From: Deltaproteobacteria bacterium
Lineage (GTDB): Bacteria > Desulfobacterota > Binatia > UBA9968 > JAJDTQ01
Assembly (NCBI GenBank): GCA_026712905.1
Contig: JAPOPM010000178.1
Coordinates: forward strand, 1 to 53,879
DNA length: 53,879 nucleotides
Direction of reading: 5' to 3'
A program made the position numbers and the translations under genes. Positions within the stretch are counted from its first letter, which is position 1, and each line of letters starts with the position of its first letter. Positions 24,524 to 33,186 of the stretch are shown piece after piece. The notes under the pieces were generated by a model. The model saw only the letters and a list, made by a program, of their open reading frames with translations. It was not told where the DNA came from and did not search any database.

Positions 24524-27165
24524 TGATGGTCCTCTTCCTTCTGCTCCGGCTGTCGGGCCGCCGCGCCGTCCTCATCGCCGGCTTCGTGACCCTGGTCACG
24601 GATCCCCAAGGAAGCTTCATGAAACTTCCGCGCCTCGTCGGCGTCACCCCGGAAATCGTGGATCTTCGCGATGTTGCCCAGGGTGGCCGCCTCACCGGCG
24701 CGGTCGCCCAACTCGCGGTAAAGCGAGAGAGCGCTGTCGAAGTACGTGAGGGCGCGCGTGAGCTGCTCCTGGGCCATGTAGGCAACTCCCATCTCGCCCT
24801 GCACCAGCGCGGCGCCGTGCTTGTCCCCGGTCTTCAGGCAAATCCGGATCGCCCCTTCGAAGTGTCTGATGGCCATGTCGTGCAGGCCCAGGTCGTTCAA
24901 GGCCGAGCCAAGCTCCGCGAGTGCGCGGACGTGCGCGATGTCGTCGCCGGAATCCTTCAGCAGCCGGACCGAATCGGCAAGGTGCAAACGCGCCTTGTCC
25001 TTCTGGTCGAGACCCCGGTAGAGCCGGCCGGCGCGCAAGTGCAACCGTGAGAGCCAGCGGGCGTCCCCTTCCGGTCCAAGGCAGTCCATGGCGGTCTCGT
25101 ACGCCGCGACCGCCTGGGCGGCGTCTCCCTGAAGACGGCAGAAGTCGCCGAGGTTGGATGACGCCGCCGCCCGAATGGAATCGTCTCCACCGGTTTCGCG
25201 AAGGGCCTCCCGGCTGTAGACGATGGCCGGACCGAGTTTCCCGCGCGCCAGGCTTGTGACGGCCAGCGCGTTCAGGACGGCGCCGAACTGGTCGCTCCGC
25301 GGCAACGCCTCCTTGAGGTGGCTCTCGGCTTCCACGTGAAGGCCCAAGACGTTCTCGACGATGGCCAGCCGAAGGTAGTCATTCGCACCGACCGACTCGC
25401 CCGCGGCCAGCCGTCGGTCCAGGTCGTTCGCCGCCCCGGTCACGGCCGCGTCGACCCACTCCGGCAACGGGGCCTCGGCAGTATCGACCAGCAGCAGTTC
25501 GCCGGGACAGACCCGGGCCACAATGGCGCGAATCAACTCGCCCGGTGAACCGTCGGGAAGCGTCGGCGCGGGCGAGCCGGCTGGTGCAGCGGCAGGCTCC
25601 CGGTCCGGCTCTTCGCGATTCCCCGACCGGCCTTCCCCCGAACGTTGTTCTGCTTCGGCGTGTGTCTGCGCTACTCCGGCGAGGGGAAGGGCGGCTGATC
25701 CCTCCGGCGGGGAGGCCGGCACGCTCGGGCGCGCCGGTTCGCTGTCTTCTTCCGGCTCCCGGGAGCTCGGGTCCGGAACGGGCGCGGGATAACCCGTTCC
25801 TCTGTAGAGACGGAGCGTGGCGGGAGCGCGCTCGTCGGCCGCCTCCCCGGGATCGGGTGCTTGCTCGGCCAGGTTCTCGGGCCAGGAGTGGCCCCACCGC
25901 CAGGACGGAGCGTCGACGGGATCACTCAGAAGCGTGGGCGCTTCTTCCGGTGGGGAGGCCGGCGCCGACAGGTGCGCCGGTTCACCGTCTTCTTCCGGCT
26001 CGCGCGACCTTGGGTCGGGGACGGGCGCGGGAGAACCGGTCCCCCTGAAGAGAAGCGGCGCGGCAGGGGTGGGGTCGTCGTCCGCCTCCCCCGCATCGGA
26101 TTGTGGTCCCGCCGGGTCCTGGGGCCAGGAATGGCCGTGCCCCCAGGGCGAAGCGTCGGTGGGATCGCTTGCCTCCCCCTGTGAGGCAGAAAGGGTCGAC
26201 GGTTCCTCCGCCGGGGCGGCCGGCACGGACAGGGCTACCGGTTCACGGCCGGCTTCGGGTTTCCCGGACCTTGGGTCGGGAACGGGCGAGGTGTCTCCCG
26301 TGCCCCTGTACAGCAGGGGGGCTCCGCCGGAGAAGGCGCCGGCCGCCTCCTCGGGATCGGATGCTTGCTCGGCCACGTTCTCGGGCCGGGCACGCGGCCA
26401 CCATGGAGAGGCATCGGCGGGACTCTCGTCCCCGGCTCGTCCGGGGGGAGCGGCGGCCGGTTCCTCCTTGGCCGGAAGAACGGCCGATGGTTCCTCCGAC
26501 GGCGCGGCGGACGCTGCCGTGTCGGCCCTCCCACCGGCTCCTTTCGCTGCCGAGGACCCTCGCTCGGGAGCGGGCGGACGGGGCACGGGCGGTTCGGAGA
26601 TGGGCTCGCGGTACCTGGCATCGCTGGACGCATAGTCGGACTTCGGAGGCATGTTGGAGGTTGCCTCTTCGCTTCCGGGCCTGGCCTCGATCCCAACGAG
26701 GCGCCTCGGATCGTCCTCCCACCACGAGCCAGGGCCGAGACCCATCTCGGCCGGTGTTTCCCGTTGGGCCGGAGGAACGGCCGGGGGAGACTGCGGACTC
26801 GTGGCTGCCACGGCCCGGTGCGCCGGCTCATCGTGGCGGTCCGGCGCGTGAGACCCTGGCGCGTGAGTGGGCTCGTCGTACCTTACCCCTCTGTACAGAT
26901 ACCCCCCACGCGAGGACACGCCGGGTGCGGCGGGGGGCGCCTTGCCGGCATCGGGCTCTGCCTCCGGGGTCTCCGGGGGCGTCGGGTCGTCATCCCACCA
27001 CGGGGCGCCGATGACTTCCCGGTCCGGGGTATTCCGGGAATCCGGCGCCTCTCGTACTCCCACGCGAGCCGGACGGCCCTGGTCGCGACGGCTTTGGTCG
27101 CGCTTCTCTTCCGCGCCGCTGTTCGCGTTCGGATCGAGTCCGGCTCTTCGCTCTCTGTGTTCCAT
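24520..27165 (-). CDS. Large Pro/Glu-rich repeat protein with C-terminal TPR domain
   Basis: An 881-residue acidic protein. The first approximately 550 residues are low-complexity Pro/Glu/Ala/Ser-rich and probably disordered. They contain three degenerate tandem units of 81-87 residues, each with [YF]RGTG..(A/S)PVPDP.S.(K/E)PE followed by a DAS/DAP-[PS]W motif. A related YRGVRYDEP lies near residue 95. The last 300 residues are TPR or MalT-like helical repeats (AAASSNLGDFCRLQGDAAQA, ALAELGSALNDLGLHDMA, GEMGVAYMAQEQLTRA). It was started at the ATG at 27165 because GGGAGAGGG precedes it. The open frame continues upstream without coding character. No signal peptide is evident. Its gene overlaps that of the dCache-HAMP protein, so the two probably work together. 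Confidence 0.75.
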   Translation of the reverse strand: MEHRERRAGLDPNANSGAEEKRDQSRRDQGRPARVGVREAPDSRNTPDREVIGAPWWDDDPTPPETPEAEPDAGKAPPAAPGVSSRGGYLYRGVRYDEPTHAPGSHAPDRHDEPAHRAVAATSPQSPPAVPPAQRETPAEMGLGPGSWWEDDPRRLVGIEARPGSEEATSNMPPKSDYASSDARYREPISEPPVPRPPAPERGSSAAKGAGGRADTAASAAPSEEPSAVLPAKEEPAAAPPGRAGDESPADASPWWPRARPENVAEQASDPEEAAGAFSGGAPLLYRGTGDTSPVPDPRSGKPEAGREPVALSVPAAPAEEPSTLSASQGEASDPTDASPWGHGHSWPQDPAGPQSDAGEADDDPTPAAPLLFRGTGSPAPVPDPRSREPEEDGEPAHLSAPASPPEEAPTLLSDPVDAPSWRWGHSWPENLAEQAPDPGEAADERAPATLRLYRGTGYPAPVPDPSSREPEEDSEPARPSVPASPPEGSAALPLAGVAQTHAEAEQRSGEGRSGNREEPDREPAAAPAGSPAPTLPDGSPGELIRAIVARVCPGELLLVDTAEAPLPEWVDAAVTGAANDLDRRLAAGESVGANDYLRLAIVENVLGLHVEAESHLKEALPRSDQFGAVLNALAVTSLARGKLGPAIVYSREALRETGGDDSIRAAASSNLGDFCRLQGDAAQAVAAYETAMDCLGPEGDARWLSRLHLRAGRLYRGLDQKDKARLHLADSVRLLKDSGDDIAHVRALAELGSALNDLGLHDMAIRHFEGAIRICLKTGDKHGAALVQGEMGVAYMAQEQLTRALTYFDSALSLYRELGDRAGEAATLGNIAKIHDFRGDADEARKFHEASLGIRDQGHEAGDEDGAAARQPEQKEEDHQ

Positions 27166-27478
27166 GTACCCTCTCCCTGGAGCACCCGAAGTGTCGGCCG
27201 AAGACACGTCCCGACGGACTTCCGCCCTGCCACAGACCTCCGGCGCCGGCCCGCCCGCAAGGACGGGGCTACGAGACGCTGACGGATGTCTGCGCCAAAA
27301 AGAATACATCTATATCAAATTATCCTTAAAGATCAAGTTTCCCTTTAAGAACAATATAGCGCTTTTAATTTCCAACAAGAAATGCTTATCCATTATGTCG
27401 TGAGCACGCGGAACAGGGTGAACTTCGGGCTTTCGAGCCGTGAGCGACGTCAAGGGCGAGACGGGAGGGTGATAGTCC
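27166..27478. other. Intergenic stretch upstream of the TPR gene, AT-rich island 27295-27390
   Basis: No gene is supported in these 313 bases. The AT-rich island contrasts with the GC-rich surroundings and contains a plausible minus-strand promoter (27309-27336). The part 27395-27478 is GC-rich and has no recognisable coding content in any frame. Confidence 0.5.
27309..27336 (-). promoter_or_regulatory. Possible sigma-70-type promoter for the TPR/dCache genes
   Basis: On the minus strand TTGATC and TATAGA are separated by 16 bp, inside an AT-rich island about 145 bp upstream of the chosen TPR start. Each hexamer has mismatches to consensus and the region is AT-rich by composition, so this is a weak prediction. 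Confidence 0.3.
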
Positions 27479-27724
27479 GTTTCCGATCTCGCTCGTCTTC
27501 TATCCCATCGTGGGGCACTGGATCCGGGGTGGTGGATGGCTCGCGGCTCGCGGGATGGTGGACTTCGCCGGCGCCACCGTAGTGCACTCCACCGGTGGCT
27601 GGCTCGCCCTGGCGGGTGTGATCGTGCTGGGCCAGAGATGGCCGGTCTGGACGCCGCCGAACATGACAACGGCGCCTACCCGGAATTCGGGCTAGCGAAA
27701 CTGGCGCGGTCATCGAGAGGGTAA
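27479..27724 (+). pseudogene. Ammonium transporter (Amt) remnant with internal deletion
   Basis: Translation from 27479 gives [14 protein letters not shown], then [19 protein letters not shown], then [18 protein letters not shown]. This is the highly conserved Amt/MEP channel segment that carries the pore histidine motif HSTGGW. After about 27641 a second frame continues with [19 protein letters not shown] and stops at TAA 27722-27724. That matches the cytoplasmic C-terminal Amt motif (EE..GLD..EHG..AYP.F). The N-terminal half and the helices between the two segments are missing, and the reading frame changes at the join. It is a decayed gene of about 80 codons and cannot make a transporter. 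Confidence 0.75.
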
Positions 27725-27741
27725 GAAGGGAGTAGTGATCC

Positions 27742-28344
27742 ATGAAATACTTGCCGACCAGATGGAGTCTTCTCCGCCTCGCGGCCGCTGTTTTCGTCGC
27801 GGGTGTGGCCGCCTGTGACAGCAAGCCCCCGCCAGAGCAACCGAAACAATCGACGGGGATTTCCCCGAGGGTCATGGCCGACGCGCTGTTCGCGGTTTTG
27901 TCGTCGGACCGTACCGTCTATGCGAACGAGGTGGTCTATCGCCTGCAGGACGTGGATGAGGTGCTCAAGGCCAGCGAGCACTGGGAGCGGGACAAGGTGT
28001 TGCCGTTGCCGGCTCAGATGTTCAAAATGGGAGCGGGACTGGCGGCCAAGACGACCGATGCGTTCGACTACGCGTTGTTGTCCAAGTGGCCCATCAACAA
28101 GAACAGCAAGCCGAGAACCGAGGTCGAACGCACCGGGCTGGACCGTGTCGCCGAGAATGCGTCAAGGCCCTTTTATGGCGGAGAGACCCGCGACGGTCGG
28201 GAGTATCTCATCGCGGTGTATGCCGACGTCGCCGTATCGCCCTCGTGCGTGACGTGCCACAACGCCCACAAGAACAGCCCGCGGACGGACTTCAAGCTCG
28301 GCGACGTCATGGGCGGCATCGTGGTCCGTATCCCGCTGCCCTGA
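27742..28344 (+). CDS. Tll0287-like (DUF3365) c-type haem lipoprotein
   Basis: A 200-residue envelope protein. A signal sequence with lipobox ending GVAAC (C25) precedes a PAS-like Tll0287/DUF3365 domain. The haem motif CVTCH lies at 169-173, close to the C-terminus, and is followed by NAHKNSPRTDFKLGDVMGGIVV, the diagnostic end of this family. Such domains are haem-based redox or gas sensors, or electron carriers of unknown partner. Here it stands alone as a lipoprotein upstream of the cytochrome region and could report redox state or pass electrons at the membrane surface. Its start has a GAAGGGAG box. It directly follows the Amt remnant. Confidence 0.82.
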   Translation: MKYLPTRWSLLRLAAAVFVAGVAACDSKPPPEQPKQSTGISPRVMADALFAVLSSDRTVYANEVVYRLQDVDEVLKASEHWERDKVLPLPAQMFKMGAGLAAKTTDAFDYALLSKWPINKNSKPRTEVERTGLDRVAENASRPFYGGETRDGREYLIAVYADVAVSPSCVTCHNAHKNSPRTDFKLGDVMGGIVVRIPLP

Positions 28345-28445
28345 ATTCCACGCCGGCCGAAGGCGCTTCGAGAGCAGCGCGGGCGCGCCATTTTCCTCTG
28401 CTCGAAACCGCCGCCGCCAATCTCGACCGGGAACGGGAACGGCCG

Positions 28446-29486
28446 TCAGCCTTGCGCCGCGCGGGCCTTCTCGGCTTCGATGACGACGTCGGTGAGGTAT
28501 TCTTCCTGCTCCACGATGGTGTAGAAGGCGAGCGAGCCGTCGTCCTTCACGGGCCGGCCGCCGAAGAAGTGGAAGGCGTGGCCGTCCCAGTCGTAGAACT
28601 CGTCGCCGCGCTCGAAGATGGCCTTCCAGCGGTAGCCCACCGGACTGCGGTGCAGGCCGGTGCGCGCGGGCAGCGCGTCCTCCTGCTCCAGGGTGAGGGT
28701 GTCGTCCTCCTTGGCCATGGCTTCTTCGGGCAGGGTCTCCCACATGCGCCGGTAGTTGGGCATGAACTCGTCGGCCCGCACGGTCAGCGCCGTATGCATG
28801 TCCCACCACGGTCCGTGTCCGGCCACGCGCTCGTCCACCTGGTCCGCGAGCTTGTAGATGAGCCGGCCGCCCGCTTGCAGCCGCAGCACCAGGTTGCCCT
28901 CGGCCACGTTGGGGTTCACTTCCGGTTCCAGGGCGCAATACTTGCCGAAGAAGTCGGCGGTGCGGCCCAGGTCCCGGGAACCGTACACGGCGTGGCTGAT
29001 GCGCCCGACGCCCTCGGTGGTGCAGATCTCCATGGCGCCCTCGGGCATGTGCTCCGGCGCCCAGAACTCGAACTGGTTGCCGTCGGGATCGGCGAAGTAG
29101 ATCACCGTGCCCTCGTCGCCGCCGTCCGCCGTCCGTACCGGGTCGGTATGGGGGATGTCGTGGCGGTCGAGCCGTTTGAGATGCCGGTCGACGTCCTCGG
29201 CGCGGATGTAGAAGCCGCACCGCGGCAACTCCTCGCCCAGGGGCTTGGTCTCCGGGTAGACCTCGGGCTGGAGGAACGCGCCGATGCGGCACGACTCGCC
29301 TTCCCACCACAGGAAGCACATGATCGGCACATCCTTCTGTCGCGCCTTGGTGGTGATGCCGTTGATGGGCCGGCGGGTGATGCCGGTGGCGTTCACCGCC
29401 CAGTCCACCCAGTTCACCATGTCGTTGGTGCCGACGATGAAGTGATCGATCCAATGCACGACGCCGCGCGGTTCCTGTGTGGTCAT
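28446..29486 (-). CDS. VOC-superfamily protein, extradiol-dioxygenase-like
   Basis: A 346-residue protein built from two vicinal-oxygen-chelate modules. The first starts GVVHWIDHFIVGTNDMV and ends YFADPDGNQFEFWAP, the typical glyoxalase/extradiol pattern. The second starts RISHAVYGSRDLGRTADFF. Candidate metal ligands are the His of HWIDHF or SHAVYGS and the Glu of FEFW. Family members cleave catechol-type rings or perform related Fe/Mn chemistry, but the substrate cannot be told from sequence. The start at 29486 has a strong GGGAGG box. The gene is convergent with the DUF3365 gene (101-bp gap) and has no pathway partners in the window. Confidence 0.78.
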   Translation of the reverse strand: MTTQEPRGVVHWIDHFIVGTNDMVNWVDWAVNATGITRRPINGITTKARQKDVPIMCFLWWEGESCRIGAFLQPEVYPETKPLGEELPRCGFYIRAEDVDRHLKRLDRHDIPHTDPVRTADGGDEGTVIYFADPDGNQFEFWAPEHMPEGAMEICTTEGVGRISHAVYGSRDLGRTADFFGKYCALEPEVNPNVAEGNLVLRLQAGGRLIYKLADQVDERVAGHGPWWDMHTALTVRADEFMPNYRRMWETLPEEAMAKEDDTLTLEQEDALPARTGLHRSPVGYRWKAIFERGDEFYDWDGHAFHFFGGRPVKDDGSLAFYTIVEQEEYLTDVVIEAEKARAAQG

Positions 29487-29596
29487 TGCTTGCCTCCCTT
29501 CGGCTGCCAGCCCGAGTGTTCCTCGGCTTGCGGGCCATGAGACGCCGATACCAAAGCGGGTTACCGGTGTCAACGGCGCACGGGCCTTGTCCCGGT

Positions 29597-30007
29597 TCAT
29601 TCGTCGAGGGACTTCATGTAGTCGATGACGTTACGCCGGTCCTTTTCCTTGAAGTACTTCATCGTCATGCGCGACTTGACCTTGGGGTCCTTGAGAAAGC
29701 CCCGGAGAAACTTCTTGGGGTTCCTGAGGTACTGGGACAGGGTCTCGTCGCTCCAGACCAGGCCTTCCTTGCCCGCGCGCACGTAGGCAGCCGAGTATCG
29801 GAATCCTTCGGCCGTTCCCGCGGGCCGGCCCAGGACTTTGTGGAGCGTGGGTCCGGTCTTGTGTTTGCCCGCCACGTCGGTATGGCACACGAGACACCGC
29901 TTGAAGACCTTCTTGCCGGCCGCCAGGTCCGGCTCGGCCAAGGCCGTGTTCGCACCCAAAGCCGCCCATGTCATAAGTGCCGACAACAGGAGAATGCCTG
30001 GTGCCAT
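29597..30007 (-). CDS. Small class I cytochrome c
   Basis: A 136-residue periplasmic monohaem cytochrome c. The signal peptide ends ALA before EPDLAAGKKVF. Haem attachment is C38-L-V-C41-H42, and the probable sixth ligand is a Met in SRMTMKYF. The fold pattern (GPTLHKVLGRPAG, YSAAYVRAGKEGLVWSDETL, YLRNPKKFLRG, NVIDYMKSLDE) is that of mitochondrial/c2-type cytochromes. The ATG at 30007 is preceded by GGGAGG. Alternative starts 7 and 14 codons upstream lack one. It diverges from the peroxidase/Rieske/molybdopterin cluster and is a likely electron donor to it, sharing the 273-bp divergent control region. Confidence 0.88.
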   Translation of the reverse strand: MAPGILLLSALMTWAALGANTALAEPDLAAGKKVFKRCLVCHTDVAGKHKTGPTLHKVLGRPAGTAEGFRYSAAYVRAGKEGLVWSDETLSQYLRNPKKFLRGFLKDPKVKSRMTMKYFKEKDRRNVIDYMKSLDE

Positions 30008-30280
30008 CGTGAAGCCTCCCGTGCTCATGGTGTATGGGTTGCCGGCCACCGGTCGGTGTGGCCCTTCCTCCTACAATTTAGGTACTGCCGGCGGGAATTG
30101 AAAGAGAACGACGGACCCGCGGGAGCGTCTTCCTTGTTGTTTCGGTGCCGCTGCCGGTGGTAGGATGATGTTGTCGGATACCTGCCCTGGTGCCGGTTTC
30201 GAGGCGCCCGGCACGGTTGGCTCGACTCGGTTGAAGAAGGTCTCTTGCAACAGGGGGCTCGGCAGGTGGTGCTTACGAGA

Positions 30281-31345
30281 ATGACCTTCGCGTTGGTCCT
30301 GGCGACCTTGCTGTGTTCGGCCGCCGTGGTGAACGCGGCCGCCGAGGGCGGAAAGGACGTCGCGGCGGCCCGGGGCGAACTGGGCAAGCGGCTGTTCTAC
30401 GACGAGCGGCTGTCCGGCGACGTCAATTTCGCCTGCGCGACCTGCCACCAACCGGACAAGGCGTTCAGCGACGGCAAGCCCCTGTCCGCCGCCTACACGG
30501 GCGCCGCCCACTTCCGCAACACTCCCACCCTCGCCAATGTCGGCGGCCGCGCCGCGTGGATGCACGACGGCCGCCTGGGCACGAACCTCAACGACGTCAT
30601 TCGCGAGATGATCACCGAGACCTACCTCATGAACATGGACATGAGGCTCATGCAGGAACGTCTCAAGCAGGATCCGGTCTATGTGAAGATGTTCCGCGCC
30701 GCCGGGCTGGGCGAGCCGTCCAACGGCGGCGCGCGCAGGGCCCTGGCCGTGTTCCTGGGCACTCTCGTCTCGCACGGCGCGCCGGTGGACACGGGTACGC
30801 TCTCGGCGGCTGCCCGGCGGGGACAGGCGCTGTTCCAGGGCCGGGCGGGCTGCGCCGCGTGTCACTCGGGGGCACGATACACCGACGACAAGCCGCACAA
30901 CACGGGCGTCCCGGACAATCCGGAGATATGGGCCGATCCGCGACGGCACTCGGCCTTCGTGACCTACGCCAAGTTCATGGGGATCGAGAACTACATGAGC
31001 CTGCGCGAGGATCCCGGCGCGTACGTGCGCACGCACCGGCCGGAGGACCGCCGCGGCTTCCTCACCCCGACCCTGCGCGAGCTTGAGTGGACGGCCCCCT
31101 ACATGCACAACGGCGTGTTCCAGTCGCTGGAGGAGGTCGTGGACTTCTACGACGCGGGCGGCGGCGACGACCCGCTCAAGGACCGGCGGCTCAAGCCCCT
31201 GGGGCTGACGGCGGACGAGAAGGCCGATCTTGTGGCTTTTCTCCGGGCGCTGAGCGGCCGGACGTTCAATACCGACGAATTCGTCTGGCGCGTGGACGAC
31301 TACGATTACGAGCCGGTTCGAGACTGGCGCAAGGCACCCAACTAG
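30281..31345 (+). CDS. Dihaem cytochrome c peroxidase/MauG-family protein (candidate IdrP)
   Basis: A 354-residue periplasmic dihaem protein. A signal peptide (about 1-20) is followed by haem motifs CATCH (52-56) and CAACH (191-195). Family segments LGKRLFYDERLSGD, FRNTPTLANV, WMHDGRLG, TPTLRELEWTAPYMHNG and LTADEKADLVAFLRAL are all present. Bacterial relatives reduce H2O2 or carry out MauG-type oxidations. It is first of four co-directional genes whose content equals the iodate reductase cluster. There the two dihaem peroxidases (IdrP1/IdrP2) are proposed to detoxify H2O2 released by IdrA. A GTG five codons upstream with AGGGGG nearby is an alternative start. Confidence 0.9.
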   Translation: MTFALVLATLLCSAAVVNAAAEGGKDVAAARGELGKRLFYDERLSGDVNFACATCHQPDKAFSDGKPLSAAYTGAAHFRNTPTLANVGGRAAWMHDGRLGTNLNDVIREMITETYLMNMDMRLMQERLKQDPVYVKMFRAAGLGEPSNGGARRALAVFLGTLVSHGAPVDTGTLSAAARRGQALFQGRAGCAACHSGARYTDDKPHNTGVPDNPEIWADPRRHSAFVTYAKFMGIENYMSLREDPGAYVRTHRPEDRRGFLTPTLRELEWTAPYMHNGVFQSLEEVVDFYDAGGGDDPLKDRRLKPLGLTADEKADLVAFLRALSGRTFNTDEFVWRVDDYDYEPVRDWRKAPN

Positions 31346-31370
31346 TGTTGCGTCTCAAGCGCAACACTAG
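31342..31370. repeat. Perfect 11-bp inverted repeat at the end of the first peroxidase gene
   Basis: CTAGTGTTGCG and CGCAACACTAG flank TCTCAAG. The left arm contains the TAG stop codon of the peroxidase gene. The same 11-mer recurs at 52412-52422, where it again supplies a gene's TAG stop. No T tract follows. It may be an mRNA-processing hairpin or a small palindromic mobile repeat. Confidence 0.65.
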
Positions 31371-31428
31371 ATGCGGCGCCGCGGATGGTCATGCCGGCGA
31401 ACCGTCCCGGACATTGGGGGAGACGGCG

Positions 31429-32556
31429 GTGAACGTGATTCTCGTGATCCTGATGGCGGCGATGCTGGCCGTAGCGGCGCCGGCGGGCGCCGTGCGGCCG
31501 CCCGGGTTGGAGCCCCTGGGTCCGCCGCCGGTCCCGGCGGACAACCCGATGTCGGCGGAGAAGGTCGAGCTTGGCAAGCTGCTGTTCTTCGATCCCATCC
31601 TCTCGGGCAACTACGCCATGCCGTGCGCCGTCTGCCACTTCCCCGAGGCGGGCTGGTCGGTGCCGGAAGCCGTGAGCACGGGCTATCCCGGCACCATACA
31701 CTGGCGCAACAGCCAGACCATCATCAACGCGGCCTACTACGGCAAGCTCTTCTGGGCCGGGTCCTCCAAATCGCTGGAGTCCCAGGCGCGCTCCGCCGCC
31801 AGGGGCGCGGTGGCGGGGAACGGCGAGGACGACATGATGGAGGCGCGGCTCGCCTTCGTGCCCGAGTACCGCCGCCGCTTCAAGGAAGTCTTCGGCGACG
31901 ACTGGCCCAACATCCGCCACGCGTACATGGCCATCGCCGCGTTCCAGCGTACGCTGGTCCAGACGGCCACGCCCTTCGACCGCTACATGCGCGGCGACGA
32001 TGCCGCGTTGAACGCGCCGCAAAAGCGGGGCCTCGCGCTGTTCGCCGGCAAGGCCAACTGCATCGCCTGTCACCACGGGTCGCTGCTGACGGACGAGAAG
32101 TACCACAACGTGGGCGTACCCCCCTACAAAGGCTGGGAAGACGACGCGGTGGCGCAGATCACCTTCCGCTTCGAGCTCTACGCCAAGGGCGTCACCGAGG
32201 CCATGTACCGCAAGACCAAGGACGACCCGGGTCTCTATTTCCGGACCAAGGAGAAGAAGCACCTGGGCAAGTTCCGCACCCCGAGCCTTCGCTACACCCG
32301 GTACACGGCTCCCTACATGCACAACGGCATGCTGGAGACGCTGCGCGACGTGGTCGAGTTCTACAACGGAGGTGGCGGCGAGAACGAGTTCGCCGCCACC
32401 AAGAGTCCGTTGATCCGACCCCTGGGCCTCACCGACGCGGAGAAAGACGATCTGGTGGCCTTCCTGGAGAGCCTTTCGGGCGAGGAGATCCTGATGGAGA
32501 CACCGGACATCCCGGTGATGGAGCCGCTCCCGCCGCCGGGCGGGACGGGCTCATAA
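31429..32556 (+). CDS. Dihaem cytochrome c peroxidase/MauG-family protein (candidate IdrP, second copy)
   Basis: A 375-residue periplasmic dihaem protein, clearly a paralogue of the preceding gene. It has a signal peptide (about 1-22), haem motifs CAVCH (66-70) and CIACH (211-215), LGKLLFFDPILSGN, WRNSQTIINAAYYGKLFWAG and TPSLRYTRYTAPYMHNGML. It is longer than its neighbour and has a Pro/Glu-rich tail. It starts at GTG 31429 with GGGGGAG upstream. It is separated from the first peroxidase by 83 bp containing a palindrome and from the Rieske gene by 42 bp. Two adjacent dihaem peroxidases beside an AioAB-type pair are the genetic hallmark of iodate reductase loci. Confidence 0.9.
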   Translation: MNVILVILMAAMLAVAAPAGAVRPPGLEPLGPPPVPADNPMSAEKVELGKLLFFDPILSGNYAMPCAVCHFPEAGWSVPEAVSTGYPGTIHWRNSQTIINAAYYGKLFWAGSSKSLESQARSAARGAVAGNGEDDMMEARLAFVPEYRRRFKEVFGDDWPNIRHAYMAIAAFQRTLVQTATPFDRYMRGDDAALNAPQKRGLALFAGKANCIACHHGSLLTDEKYHNVGVPPYKGWEDDAVAQITFRFELYAKGVTEAMYRKTKDDPGLYFRTKEKKHLGKFRTPSLRYTRYTAPYMHNGMLETLRDVVEFYNGGGGENEFAATKSPLIRPLGLTDAEKDDLVAFLESLSGEEILMETPDIPVMEPLPPPGGTGS

Positions 32557-32598
32557 TGTGCGGAAGGTGAAGTCGCGCCGATCCCGGAGGTCAGCACC

Positions 32599-33174
32599 AT
32601 GACGATATCCTGCCGAAAACCCGCCGAAACCTCGGGCGACCCGGAGAGACACGACTCCACGCCCTGCCTCGTGAGCCGGCGCAGCTTTCTCCTGTGGAGC
32701 GGTATCACCACCGCGGTGATCATGGTCGGTATCCCCGGGCGTCCCGAGGCGCAAACGCCGGCGGTGGTGTCCACCTATCCGCGAAAGCTCATCGGCAAGC
32801 TGTCGTCCCTGGAGCTGGATGAGCCTGTCGATTTCGAGTATCCGGACGAGGGTGACTACGCGGAGTCGATCCTGGTGAAGCTGGGCACCCCGGCGGGCGG
32901 CGGCATCGGCCCCCGCCGCGACGTGGTGGCGTTCAACTACACCTGCACCCACCAGGGCGGCCCGCTCCAGGGGACGTATCGGGGCGGAGACAAGGCATTG
33001 GGGCCGTGCCCGCTGCACCTCACCACCTTCGACCTGACGCGCCACGGCATCTTCATTTCGGGCCAGGCATATCAATCGCTGCCACAGGTGCTGCTGGAGC
33101 TCGATGGCGACGACATCTACGCGGTCGGCATGTTCGGCCTGATCTACGGCCGGTCCGACAATCTCCAGTCGTGA
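32599..33174 (+). CDS. idrB: Rieske iron-sulfur subunit of AioB/IdrB type
   Basis: A 191-residue Rieske protein exported by Tat (SRRSFLLWSG followed by a hydrophobic stretch). The [2Fe-2S] ligands are C116-T-H118 and C137-P-L-H140. Positions that carry the disulfide cysteines in many Rieske proteins are Gly (CTHQGG) and Leu (CPLH), so no disulfide can form. Overall sequence and length are those of the small subunit of arsenite oxidase (AioB) and iodate reductase (IdrB). It would shuttle electrons between the molybdopterin subunit encoded 12 bp downstream and a periplasmic cytochrome c. The iodate assignment rests on the operon context. Confidence 0.85.
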   Translation: MTISCRKPAETSGDPERHDSTPCLVSRRSFLLWSGITTAVIMVGIPGRPEAQTPAVVSTYPRKLIGKLSSLELDEPVDFEYPDEGDYAESILVKLGTPAGGGIGPRRDVVAFNYTCTHQGGPLQGTYRGGDKALGPCPLHLTTFDLTRHGIFISGQAYQSLPQVLLELDGDDIYAVGMFGLIYGRSDNLQS

Positions 33175-33186
33175 GGATTCGCTGTC

